Source: a virus
Direction: 5' to 3' (one strand)
Virus record (IMG/VR): IMGVR_UViG_3300035204_000687
Location: 1 to 20,017 of that record
Length of the DNA: 20,017 bases
Shown here: in pieces, positions 6,442 to 13,571 of the stretch
How positions within the stretch are numbered: the first letter of the stretch is position 1
Layout: each line of letters opens with the position of its first letter
Position numbers and translations under genes: made by a program
Notes under the pieces: model-generated
Told to the model about the DNA's origin: nothing
Databases searched by the model: none
What the model saw: the letters and a program-made list of their open reading frames with translations, nothing else

Positions 6442-8035
6442 ATCCGTAGAAGTTTCCAAATATAGGCATTGGAGCGGTGTATTCTGAAGTTCTATCAGTC
6501 CATTTTTCGAATATTTTAGGGTCAAAATCCGCTAATACTTTCATCATACGTGTCATTAATAAACATGCACTTACTAGGTCATCGTGTTGTCCTGGTTTTG
6601 CTTTATAACTTAACCCTGTTGCAACAAAGTCTTTTAACTCAGAAATTAACAGTTTTGAATTGATTTGCATTTTACCACTTTCGACTAATTCTTTAAACTT
6701 TGTACAAGCATCAATTTTAAATTTAGCAGTTGTATTAAAGCCTCTTCTAAACTTACGTCTGTGTCCTTTTCTTATAGGTTCACTTAAAAACATACCCATA
6801 ATGTTCTCTTCACCCATATCCATTACTCTCATTAAAGCCGCTTCACCTATTGTATTATTTTCCATAGAATAAAATATTTGAGGTGTTGCTGTAGAATCTT
6901 TTTCAATAATTGTATCGTGTATATGTTTGTTAATACCTTGTAATATTCTCACTTGTTGATTCATTGGTGTCATATTATGTTGCCATTCACCTACTTGATC
7001 AAATGTAGGTAGTTCAAAAACTTGTATTGCGGCAAAGTCTCCACCTGTACCCATTGATGGATCTAAACTAACAAGATATGTCATTCCTGGTGTTGGACGT
7101 TTAAACCAACGTACTTGTCCTGTTGTTTCAACAGGTGGCACACCTTCCAAGTCTGCTAACGTTAAACTTGATATTAGTGTTTCATCAAAAATTAAAAATT
7201 CACATTCGTGTTCTCGTCTAAATCTTTCTTCACCAATTCTGGCCCTTTCTGTTTCTGCCCATGCTTCGTCTCTATCTGGATGTTCGTTCCAGTGTGCCTT
7301 CATTGCATAAAAACCGTTAGTACCTAAAATTTTGTCATTGCCATACTCGTCAAATCTTTTATTTGCTTCTTTCCATATCATAGCAAATTGATCTTCATCA
7401 CTGTTTGGTGTTGAAGTAATTAAACATTTACCTCCAGTTGACAATGTAGGAGACAGCGAAGTCCAAAACTCTTTTGCTTTTTCAGGTGGTTGTACGAACG
7501 CAAACTCATCACAATATATCATTGTTAAGGACATACCCCGTCCTGTGTTTTCTGTTGTAGTAGTTGCCATTATTTTTGAACCATTATCAAATTCTATACT
7601 GTTCCTGTTGTATTGTGTTACACCTGCTTTTATCCAACTTGGTAACATCTCATAAGCATAACGCACCCTTGACATGATATCTGATGCTCCTGCGTATTTG
7701 TGTGCGGCAATTAGTATTTGTGAATCTGGTTTAAACATGGCATACCATATTAGGTATCCTGATGCACAGGTTGTTTTTCCTGTTTGTCTTGGTAACATAG
7801 ATACTGAAAACCTGTGTGAATTATATGCTTCAATTAGCCTTTCTTGATAAGGATATGGAGTAAAATCCATTTCACCTTTAGTTGGATGTTGTATCTTCAT
7901 GAAGGTTTTCATAAAGAACAATGGACCAGTTTTATCGTCCATACACTGTTCAAGTTGTTCAACTTGTTCTTTAGTGTATTTGTGTTTCTTGTGCGCCTTT
8001 TTAATTTGGTCGCTATCTAATGATACATACGCCAT
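6440..8035 (-). CDS. 17: Large terminase subunit gp17 (packaging ATPase-nuclease)
   Basis: A 531-residue packaging motor that pumps DNA into proheads and cuts concatemers. ATPase domain: Walker A in MLPRQTGKTT (lysine 87), Walker B with catalytic acid in MIYCDEFAF (D176, E177), and coupling motif ITSTPN (about 207-211). RNase H-fold nuclease domain: SLDPSMGTGGDF (D325), FYSMENNTIG (E392), and GQHDDLVSA (D485/D486), the three acidic sites of the family. Length is a little below T4 gp17 (610). The ATG at 8035 has no Shine-Dalgarno but has an ATTAAATA box 7 nt upstream. It is separated from gp16 by three genes. Confidence 0.97.
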   Translation of the reverse strand: MAYVSLDSDQIKKAHKKHKYTKEQVEQLEQCMDDKTGPLFFMKTFMKIQHPTKGEMDFTPYPYQERLIEAYNSHRFSVSMLPRQTGKTTCASGYLIWYAMFKPDSQILIAAHKYAGASDIMSRVRYAYEMLPSWIKAGVTQYNRNSIEFDNGSKIMATTTTENTGRGMSLTMIYCDEFAFVQPPEKAKEFWTSLSPTLSTGGKCLITSTPNSDEDQFAMIWKEANKRFDEYGNDKILGTNGFYAMKAHWNEHPDRDEAWAETERARIGEERFRREHECEFLIFDETLISSLTLADLEGVPPVETTGQVRWFKRPTPGMTYLVSLDPSMGTGGDFAAIQVFELPTFDQVGEWQHNMTPMNQQVRILQGINKHIHDTIIEKDSTATPQIFYSMENNTIGEAALMRVMDMGEENIMGMFLSEPIRKGHRRKFRRGFNTTAKFKIDACTKFKELVESGKMQINSKLLISELKDFVATGLSYKAKPGQHDDLVSACLLMTRMMKVLADFDPKIFEKWTDRTSEYTAPMPIFGNFYG

Positions 8036-8042
8036 AGTGTAG

Positions 8043-8050
8043 TATTTAAT
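8043..8050 (-). promoter_or_regulatory. Late-like box ATTAAATA before gp17
   Basis: ATTAAATA on the minus strand differs from NATAAATA at one position and ends 7 nt before the gp17 ATG. It is weaker than the best boxes here but sits at the same place relative to the gene. Confidence 0.35.
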
Positions 8051-8052
8051 GT

Positions 8053-8076
8053 AAAAAATGTGTTAGGAAAACTAAC
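8053..8076 (-). terminator. Weak terminator-like hairpin after the cold-shock gene
   Basis: GTTAG (8076-8072, including the csp stop), loop TTTTC, CTAAC (8066-8062), then ACA and a run of six U (8058-8053) in minus-strand RNA. The stem is only five AU-rich pairs and an alternative pairing with an upstream CTAAC exists, so any termination would be partial. Confidence 0.3.
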
Positions 8077-8290
8077 TGTTTAAGTTAGGCCTTTGTAAAT
8101 TAACAGCACAAGGACCTTTAGCCGCTATATCTACATCAAATGTCACTTGTTGACCTTCTTTTAGACTATCCATACCGGCTGTTCTAACTGCTGATATATG
8201 AACAAATATATCTTTTTCGTCGTCTTCTCTTTTAATAAATCCAAATCCTTTGGTCGGATTAAACCATTTAACTTTTCCGTTTATACTCAT
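8072..8290 (-). CDS. Cold-shock domain protein (CspA family)
   Basis: A complete 72-residue cold-shock domain, [35 protein letters not shown], with RNP1 (KGFGFIK, residues 14-20) and RNP2 (DIFVHI, 27-32). These OB-fold proteins bind single-stranded RNA and DNA and melt structure in mRNA. Length matches bacterial CspA (about 70). There is no Shine-Dalgarno; the 23 bp before the ATG are AT-rich. It sits between an acidic structural-type gene and the large terminase. It was probably acquired from a bacterial host at some time; base composition does not stand out. It may help translation of phage mRNA or act in nucleic acid handling; neither is shown. Confidence 0.93.
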   Translation of the reverse strand: MSINGKVKWFNPTKGFGFIKREDDEKDIFVHISAVRTAGMDSLKEGQQVTFDVDIAAKGPCAVNLQRPNLNS

Positions 8291-8313
8291 GTTTGATTGT
8301 TTTGAAAAATAAT

Positions 8314-9504
8314 TTATTTTGCTTCTTTATCTTTAACGGCTTTTTTCATAGATTCTTTTTCGTTACCGTCTTTATCCATATCTAAAAAATCAGGTTTTGC
8401 TTTTCCTTCAGCAACTTTTGCCGCTTCTTGATATGCTTGTTTAAAACTTTCGTATTGTGTTCTTAAACTGTTTGCTAAATCTTCTTCAGTAATTTTATCC
8501 TCAACTGCCATTGGATTGTCGCCTGGATATTCTTTTCTATATTGATTTTTTTGTCTGTTCAAACCACCTGAATGTACATTTACTAAAGTGTCTACGTCCA
8601 TAGTTTTTGGTTCGTCTTTTTCACGATCGCCTGGAGAATTAGCAAACGTCTCCGCCGCTTTTTCTTCATCAGGTGCAGTCATCATGTCACGCATTTTAGC
8701 CATATCATTTGATCCAATTGCATCATCGTCTGCACCACATACGTGTCCCGGCTCACCGTGTTCTGGATTTTCACCTGCTTCTGGCTCACCACCAATCATA
8801 GATGCATCAACAGGTTTAACACCTGCAAGTTTCATAATTTGCATAAACATACCTGCTTCTTCTGGAGAATCAGTAGTTACTGTTATTGCTTCGTTTATAG
8901 ATTTTTTATCTTCTGTTGTCATTGTTTCTGTATTTAGTTCGTTTGACTCTGCTTGATCAGGATCTAATTCTTGTGATTTATACTCGTCTACGGCTTTCAT
9001 TAATACATCTTGGTCTAATTTGTTTAAAACACCAGCCATCATTCCTTTTTGTTCCATACTAAACTGGATATCTAATTTAGCACCCATATCAAAAAACATT
9101 TTAGTTCCCATAGGTGTCATTTCTTCTTTTACTTGTGGTTCAGTTGTTTGTTGTTCAGTACTTTGCATATCTGGTTCCATTTCATGTTTTCTTTTGCCTA
9201 AGTCGTCAAATTTTTCATCAACCATTCTCGCCGCTTCTTCGTATTCGTAAGATCTAGGCATTTCTGATCTTGACGCTTTTCTTTTTAAATCAGCAATCAC
9301 TTGTGATTTTGGCATTGTTAAATCGCCATCAGGACCGTCTAAGTATTCGTCTATGGCATCTGTTGCACCAATATGTATATCTGATATTCCACCAACATTT
9401 TCTACTGGATTCGTTCTTTCAACATTTTCTACAGCGTCTTTTACTAGTTCTGGTTTAGTTTCTGCGATTTCTTTAAGTCGTGTTAAAACGTCAATCATTT
9501 CCAT
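8314..9504 (-). CDS. Acidic virion-type protein with LAGV and DxDxDG motifs (396 aa)
   Basis: A 396-residue Met-, Glu- and Asp-rich protein with no enzyme signature. Features in order: [16 protein letters not shown]; a helical region (about 65-110); [31 protein letters not shown] (about 201-231); a disordered acidic stretch (about 235-300); and a C-terminus with [19 protein letters not shown] (about 371-389), where DMDKDG looks like the start of a Ca-binding loop but lacks the usual glutamate at position 12. The LAGV and KDG-KKA motifs recur in marine T4-like phage structural proteins. The site INE/A (205/206) fits the T4 gp21 prohead-protease consensus. Translation starts at ATG 9504 with AAGGAG located in the end of the preceding gene. 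Possible head-internal protein; function not established. Confidence 0.75.
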   Translation of the reverse strand: MEMIDVLTRLKEIAETKPELVKDAVENVERTNPVENVGGISDIHIGATDAIDEYLDGPDGDLTMPKSQVIADLKRKASRSEMPRSYEYEEAARMVDEKFDDLGKRKHEMEPDMQSTEQQTTEPQVKEEMTPMGTKMFFDMGAKLDIQFSMEQKGMMAGVLNKLDQDVLMKAVDEYKSQELDPDQAESNELNTETMTTEDKKSINEAITVTTDSPEEAGMFMQIMKLAGVKPVDASMIGGEPEAGENPEHGEPGHVCGADDDAIGSNDMAKMRDMMTAPDEEKAAETFANSPGDREKDEPKTMDVDTLVNVHSGGLNRQKNQYRKEYPGDNPMAVEDKITEEDLANSLRTQYESFKQAYQEAAKVAEGKAKPDFLDMDKDGNEKESMKKAVKDKEAK

Positions 9505-9506
9505 GA

Positions 9507-10109
9507 TTATTTTCTCCTTACCGGATCAGGATGTGGATTAGTAGGTGTTGTTAAAGGTGAATTTGCTTTTTCATCTTCTTTAGTTGTAATATTTTCTTTT
9601 TCTTTTGGCTGATCTTTATTAACTTCTCTGTCTTTTAATAATTCTTTTAACAAACTCATGTTTGCTTCGTGTGAATGAAATTCTTTTGCATCTACTTTTG
9701 GTGCATCTTTGTATTCAATGTCTTGTAATTTGTTTTTGTATTCTGATTTTCCAGCAACTGCCATTTGTTCTTGATACTCTTCACTTGGTTCATTTGGTTT
9801 TCTAACAACAATGTGTGTTGGTGGAATGTTCATATGTGTGCCTAAATATTCTTTCATCTCTATAGAAGATGCTGGATAATTTGTTGTAACATCAAAAATT
9901 GTTACTTCTTCGTTGCTTAATTGTGGGAAATCTAAAGGCATAGATTGTATCGGAGTTTTCTTTCCTGCTGACATTTTAGCAACTTCAAATTTGCCTAATG
10001 CAGTTTCCATTTTTGTTGCAAAATCTTTGCGGTTAATATCACCCGCTATTTTAATTTTGTAGTCATACGACTTTGCTGATTCTGTTAGGTAGTCTTTGAA
10101 TGTGCTCAT
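9507..10109 (-). CDS. Possible prohead internal protein with capsid-targeting-like N-terminus
   Basis: A 200-residue protein beginning MSTFKDYLTESAKSYDYK. This N-terminus resembles the T4 capsid-targeting sequence of internal proteins (IPIII starts MKTYQEFIAEA). LTE/S at 10/11 fits the gp21 prohead-protease cleavage rule (I/L-x-E before A, G or S). A compact domain follows (about 16-125: IKIAGDINRKDFATKMETALGKF, PASSIEMKEYLGTHMNIPP), then a charged disordered tail ending in PNPHPDP-like repeats and VRRK. I chose ATG 10109 because a TTG at 10115 would overlap the late-like box; the ATG is 6 nt after ACTAAATA and lacks a Shine-Dalgarno. Position between gp16 and gp17 agrees with a head role, which is inferred. 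Confidence 0.72.
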   Translation of the reverse strand: MSTFKDYLTESAKSYDYKIKIAGDINRKDFATKMETALGKFEVAKMSAGKKTPIQSMPLDFPQLSNEEVTIFDVTTNYPASSIEMKEYLGTHMNIPPTHIVVRKPNEPSEEYQEQMAVAGKSEYKNKLQDIEYKDAPKVDAKEFHSHEANMSLLKELLKDREVNKDQPKEKENITTKEDEKANSPLTTPTNPHPDPVRRK

Positions 10110-10115
10110 ATGCAA

Positions 10116-10123
10116 TATTTAGT
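10116..10123 (-). promoter_or_regulatory. Late-like box ACTAAATA before the CTS-like gene
   Basis: ACTAAATA matches the TAAATA core of the late box. It contains the TAA stop of gp16 and ends 6 nt before ATG 10109, where no Shine-Dalgarno is seen. One mismatch to NATAAATA makes promoter function uncertain. Confidence 0.35.
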
Positions 10124-10640
10124 CTTTTTTAAGTAGTTTCTTCATTAACTCATTACGGTCTGATATAACAAATCCGTCTTGTTCTTCTAAAACAGGGCCG
10201 TCTTTACCACCCTGGTCTATTTTCATTTTTTTAAGTTGTAATTCCACCATTTTTAACTTCTTATCTATTTTAGAGCCTTTAGCATCAATGGCATTACGTA
10301 ACATAGTACTTGCAACCTCAAATATACGTCCAGAATAACGTGAATCTACGTTCATTCCTAAATCCATTAAATTCTTATAACTTTCTTCTGCTTCTACAGC
10401 CAACTTATCTAATTCTAAATCTGATAGTTCACCTAGTCCTTTTACTTGTGGTAAAGCGGCCGCAACTTTGTCAAATTCAGCATAAGTTTTTTCTAAATTT
10501 TTCGCTGTTTGTGGATCTAAGTTTTTTGATTTACCGTTTACTTTGTTTTTATTTTCTTTTAATTTTTCTTTAGAATCTACTTCTTTAAATGCTTCTTTGA
10601 CATTTGGTAAATTTAAAATATCTTCTAGTTTCTTTGTCAT
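10119..10640 (-). CDS. 16: Small terminase subunit gp16
   Basis: A 173-residue protein matching the plan of T4 gp16 (164 residues), which recognises DNA and stimulates the gp17 motor. A variable N-terminal helical region leads to a central helical, coiled-coil-forming part (about 70-145; NVDSRYSGRIFEVASTMLRNAI resembles the T4 PRHMEVFATLMGQM segment). The C-terminal FVISDRNELMKKLL corresponds to the T4 segment VFMGSPTELMDEI. Assignment rests on this pattern plus location near gp4 and gp17, as direct identity is low. ATG 10640 is 8 nt after the gp4 stop, with a TAAATA core 5 nt upstream and no Shine-Dalgarno. Confidence 0.75.
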   Translation of the reverse strand: MTKKLEDILNLPNVKEAFKEVDSKEKLKENKNKVNGKSKNLDPQTAKNLEKTYAEFDKVAAALPQVKGLGELSDLELDKLAVEAEESYKNLMDLGMNVDSRYSGRIFEVASTMLRNAIDAKGSKIDKKLKMVELQLKKMKIDQGGKDGPVLEEQDGFVISDRNELMKKLLKKD

Positions 10641-10645
10641 TGTTC

Positions 10646-10653
10646 TATTTACT
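10646..10653 (-). promoter_or_regulatory. Late-like box AGTAAATA before gp16
   Basis: AGTAAATA on the minus strand includes the TAA stop of gp4 and ends 5 nt before the gp16 ATG. It has one mismatch to NATAAATA. The spacing is the same as in the perfect boxes before gp13 and the tube-fold gene. Confidence 0.35.
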
Positions 10654-11089
10654 TACGTGTGCCGTTATGAAATAATTGCTCTTCTGATAGTACTCTAAAA
10701 CGTATTTTATTTTGTTTTGCATAAGCATTTGCGGCTTCCCATTTAGCCATATTTAATGCTACTTGTTTTCTTTTAGCAAAACTTTTGCCAGCATCTATCA
10801 TGTTTGTTTGCGACTTAGGTTTCACTTCAATAAGTTCAGCGTTCTTTCTTCCGTTTTTATCTACATAAACTACAAAAAAATCTGGAACGTACACAGTATA
10901 TTTGCCTGTGAATGGATGTCTGTATGGAATTTTTATTGATTCACTTGCCCATTTTGCCACGTTAGGATGTTCGTCACATAATCTCATAAATGAGTGTTCC
11001 CAACTAGAACGGTATGTAGGAGTTTTAAGTCCAACATATTTTTCTTGATTTTTACAAGTAAATTTTCCTTTTGCGAATCGTGGTAACAT
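10649..11089 (-). CDS. 4: Head completion protein gp4 (TnsA/PD-(D/E)xK-like)
   Basis: A 146-residue homologue of T4 gp4 (also called gp50/4, about 150 residues), needed to finish DNA-filled heads before tail joining. Key stretches are FTCKNQEKYVG, YRSSWEHSFMRLCDEHPNVAKWASE, YVPDFFVVY and ELIEVKPKSQ. Glu31, Asp70 and Glu88-x-Lys90 form a PD-(D/E)xK nuclease-like set, as in TnsA-type endonucleases, so a DNA-end trimming role has been suspected for the family. The ATG overlaps the upstream stop codon (TAATG), so translation is coupled. The active-site residues look intact here. Confidence 0.87.
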   Translation of the reverse strand: MLPRFAKGKFTCKNQEKYVGLKTPTYRSSWEHSFMRLCDEHPNVAKWASESIKIPYRHPFTGKYTVYVPDFFVVYVDKNGRKNAELIEVKPKSQTNMIDAGKSFAKRKQVALNMAKWEAANAYAKQNKIRFRVLSEEQLFHNGTRK

Positions 11090-11466
11090 TAGTCTAGTAT
11101 ATTTCTAGACACAGTATCCTTTGTAGCGAGAGTTTGTCTTACACCCAACCTACTAGACTTGTATCTGTTGGCGTTAAGTATTATAGTCATTATTTCAGAA
11201 AGTTGTACATCAGTTGCACCTGACAATTTGTCAAGTACTTCTTGTGGATTTATATTATCTATTTTTGCTTGTGCGAGAATTACATATGCAGTTGATTCAG
11301 CAGATGCTCTTCCAAATCCTCTTTTTACAAAAAAGGCAATAGCGGCATCATAATCGCCAACATTAAATTGATAATCCTCTTCGTAGTGAGTTGTGGTTAA
11401 TTTTTTAATTGTTTTGTCTAAATTTGAATCATCTTTTATTGGTAAGTTTGTATATATTTCAGTCAT
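11089..11466 (-). CDS. Conserved-looking small protein of unknown function (125 aa)
   Basis: A 125-residue soluble, helical protein with no membrane span or catalytic signature. The middle (YDAAIAFFVKRGFGRASAESTAYVILAQAKIDN) looks like a helical bundle, and the C-terminus has NANRYKSSRLGVRQ and ends VSRNILD, a pattern I associate with small structural-type proteins of marine T4-like phages. It sits between a tube-fold protein and gp4, joined to both by TAATG stop-start overlaps. A virion or assembly role is therefore likely, but the exact job is unknown. Confidence 0.75.
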   Translation of the reverse strand: MTEIYTNLPIKDDSNLDKTIKKLTTTHYEEDYQFNVGDYDAAIAFFVKRGFGRASAESTAYVILAQAKIDNINPQEVLDKLSGATDVQLSEIMTIILNANRYKSSRLGVRQTLATKDTVSRNILD

Positions 11467-12854
11467 TATATATTTGCTTTCTCAGTTGTAACATTTACAT
11501 CTAATGATTGTCTAGAAATTCTTATGTAACCTTCTGTAACTAATTTTCTTATATTTGTTATTGCTTTGTTTTTATATACAGTTTGAGTAGTCGAAGATGT
11601 GTTTGCATATTCTACATCACTTTCTGCAACTGTCAGGTTTTTTCTAGAGCCGATGTCTTTATAATATAGACTCGCGGCCACTGCATCTTTGATAGTAGAA
11701 TCAGTAGTTGCAAGATTGTATGCCTCGTCTGCTGTTAGAAATTTTTTAGCATCAAATTTAGGGGAAGATATCGTTCTAGCGTTTGCTTTATTTCGTTGAT
11801 CGTTTGTACCTTTAGTGTTTGCTTTATTGATTGCGGCAAGTGCCGTTGCCCCTACAGCAAATTGAGCAATTGGATTAGTTATAAGACCTTGTTGTTTACC
11901 AACTGCAAGTACTCCTTTTTTAGCAATACCTTTTAATTCTGCTTTTACATCTCTCTTCTTCATTTTTTTAGCATTGTTATAGGTGTTTGATGCTGAAAGA
12001 ATTGCTCCAAGAATATTACCGCTTTGAAAGTTTCGAATTGTTGAACCAATACCATCTACAATACCGCCAGGACCAAATATACTATTTGTGCCTCTACCTA
12101 ACACAGTTAAAGGAGATGGTTCGTTGTCATAATTGATAGTAGCAAAACCCGGAACGGTAACTTTATTAACTATTCCTGATTTGTATATTACAGTTTCGTA
12201 AAAAACTTGCATTGTATTAGCAAGTACTCCACCACCGTCGGCATTATCAAGACTATCATGAGCAAATGAACCTATAACAGGATTTACAAGTGTCATTGAT
12301 GTAAAACGTTGTTTATGTAAAACAAAAATTTCAATACTTTTTAGATATGGTTTTTTTCTTACTGTTGGTGTATCCATTCCAAATTTTGTTACAACTTTTT
12401 GTTCTATTCCGTCATATGCATCGTCTTTAGTTGTAGATAATTGTTGGTCTGTATTCATAGCCACAGAGTCGGCAATGTAATATTCGTAATATTTTTTCCA
12501 AAAAGCATTAACTGTATCAGCATTGTCATCATGAAACACAATGTTTACAGGTTCGTAATTAATTCTAGTAGCCGCATACATTTTTTTATTGTATTGAATT
12601 TTTTCTTCCAGGTTCATTCCGTATCTCGGAAGATCACAAGACTTGACCAGCATATTAAGTTGACGTCTCTCAGCATTAGAAAATCCATCAAAGAACAATG
12701 TTTCGTCTGTGTTGAAAACTACGTGAAATAAAAATTTTTGTTTAGGTGCTAGTTTAAAATTATCGTCGAGATACAATCTCGATGCATGACGGAAGTCTTT
12801 CATTCCTGGTAGGCTGTCTTGAAACCCTTTTAAGAAATTGTTAATACTTGGCAT
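11466..12854 (-). CDS. Tail-tube-fold protein, possibly a baseplate-tube junction type
   Basis: A 462-residue protein. The N-terminal half resembles the tail-tube fold shared by T4 gp19 and gp54: FLFHVVFNTDE, LVKSCDLPRYGMNLEEKIQYNKKMYAAT, INYEPVNIVFHDD and AFWKKYYEYY. The second half has Gly-rich and basic stretches (GRGTNSIFGPGGIVDG, KKMKKRDVKAELKG) and an Ala-rich helical region. Its place right after gp19 agrees with a tube-associated or tube-initiator role, but gp54 orthology is only a guess. I chose ATG 12854 over an in-frame GTG at 12872, because the GTG lies upstream of a perfect TATAAATA box ending 5 nt before the ATG. No Shine-Dalgarno is present. Confidence 0.7.
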   Translation of the reverse strand: MPSINNFLKGFQDSLPGMKDFRHASRLYLDDNFKLAPKQKFLFHVVFNTDETLFFDGFSNAERRQLNMLVKSCDLPRYGMNLEEKIQYNKKMYAATRINYEPVNIVFHDDNADTVNAFWKKYYEYYIADSVAMNTDQQLSTTKDDAYDGIEQKVVTKFGMDTPTVRKKPYLKSIEIFVLHKQRFTSMTLVNPVIGSFAHDSLDNADGGGVLANTMQVFYETVIYKSGIVNKVTVPGFATINYDNEPSPLTVLGRGTNSIFGPGGIVDGIGSTIRNFQSGNILGAILSASNTYNNAKKMKKRDVKAELKGIAKKGVLAVGKQQGLITNPIAQFAVGATALAAINKANTKGTNDQRNKANARTISSPKFDAKKFLTADEAYNLATTDSTIKDAVAASLYYKDIGSRKNLTVAESDVEYANTSSTTQTVYKNKAITNIRKLVTEGYIRISRQSLDVNVTTEKANI

Positions 12855-12859
12855 AATGT

Positions 12860-12867
12860 TATTTATA
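12860..12867 (-). promoter_or_regulatory. Perfect late box TATAAATA before the tube-fold gene
   Basis: TATAAATA matches the T4 late promoter in all eight positions and ends 5 nt before ATG 12854. It lies directly after the gp19 terminator, so this operon has its own start point. Confidence 0.65.
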
Positions 12868-12872
12868 GCCAC

Positions 12873-12899
12873 AAAAAAAGCGCCTATAAAGACGCTTTT
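12873..12899 (-). terminator. Intrinsic terminator after gp19
   Basis: Minus-strand RNA forms a nine-pair stem AAAAGCGUC with GGCGCUUUU (12899-12891 and 12884-12876; one U-G pair) around a six-base loop, followed by three further U (12875-12873). It is placed 29 bp after the gp19 stop and just before the next late promoter. This is the clearest terminator in the window. Confidence 0.85.
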
Positions 12900-12927
12900 C
12901 CTGTTATAAATGCTAATCTAAACCTGA

Positions 12928-13548
12928 TTAACCACCAGTTGTTAAAGTACCAAGTGTTCTTGCAACTGCTGTTCCAATTCCTGTACCTCGTGGCGTTTGT
13001 ATTGCGTTGTCATATCTAATTGACATTGTAATCGTAACCGGTTCTGATGTATTGTATGCTAGTGTGTTGTAGTTAACGTTGTCAACATATGCACCATATA
13101 CTTCCCATGTTTCTAATACATTAGGTGTACTTGTGCCGTTACCACCATCAAGCATTTCAATTCTACCTGTAAATTTGTAGTCAATTCCTGATGCCGCTGA
13201 TGCTTGTTCAAAGAAATCAAATTGTTTCTGTATTTGTTCACCAATTAGTTTAGTAACAGAGTTGTTAACGTCATCTCTGATTGTAATTGTAATTGCTTCC
13301 CAAGTATGTTTACCTGCTACAAATACTTTTGAGTTGTAAACATCCAAAGTTACTGTATCAAAAGATAAGTTTGGTCTTGATATGTCCATTACTTGTTTTG
13401 TAAGTTCTGAACGTGGTGTTGATACTCCAAAATTTTCCAGGACAGCTCTAAAACGATATTGAAGTTTCGGCATCAATAAGCCTTGTGAACTCGAACTCTG
13501 ATCGTTTGCTAGTGGTACTGTAAATTTTGATAAAGTTGATATTGCCAT
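12928..13548 (-). CDS. 19: Tail tube protein gp19
   Basis: A 206-residue subunit of the inner tail tube through which DNA passes (T4 gp19 is 163 residues). Typical segments are YRFRAVLENFG, LTKQVMDISRPNLSFDTVTLDVYNSKVFVAGKHTWEAITITIRDD, and the strand near IRYDNAIQT. It lies straight after the sheath gene, the standard gp18-gp19 order. ATG 13548 has GGAGA about 6 nt upstream and a GATAAATA box beyond that. The C-terminus is low-complexity (TPRGTGIGTAVARTLGTLTTGG). A strong terminator follows, so tube mRNA could be cut off from the next unit and made in large amounts. Confidence 0.9.
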   Translation of the reverse strand: MAISTLSKFTVPLANDQSSSSQGLLMPKLQYRFRAVLENFGVSTPRSELTKQVMDISRPNLSFDTVTLDVYNSKVFVAGKHTWEAITITIRDDVNNSVTKLIGEQIQKQFDFFEQASAASGIDYKFTGRIEMLDGGNGTSTPNVLETWEVYGAYVDNVNYNTLAYNTSEPVTITMSIRYDNAIQTPRGTGIGTAVARTLGTLTTGG

Positions 13549-13558
13549 CTGTTTCTCC

Positions 13559-13566
13559 TATTTATC
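13559..13566 (-). promoter_or_regulatory. Late box GATAAATA before gp19
   Basis: GATAAATA fits NATAAATA in the 23-bp gap between gp18 and gp19. It ends 10 nt before the ATG, and a GGAGA Shine-Dalgarno follows at once, so a start at the normal distance would trim the ribosome site. Confidence 0.45.
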
Positions 13567-13571
13567 CAAAA

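Noticed and set aside
8588-8956. Long plus-strand open frame opposite the 396-aa gene
   Set aside because: It is the antisense of a well-supported acidic gene, is rich in Ser and lacks a ribosome site; the openness follows from the codon use of the real gene.
12441-12731. Plus-strand open frame opposite the tube-fold gene
   Set aside because: Shadow of the minus-strand gene; hydrophobic, low-complexity translation without a ribosome site.
12854-12872. GTG 12872 start for the tube-fold gene
   Set aside because: It lies upstream of the TATAAATA box and next to the terminator U-run; ATG 12854 fits better. A six-residue extension cannot be fully excluded.
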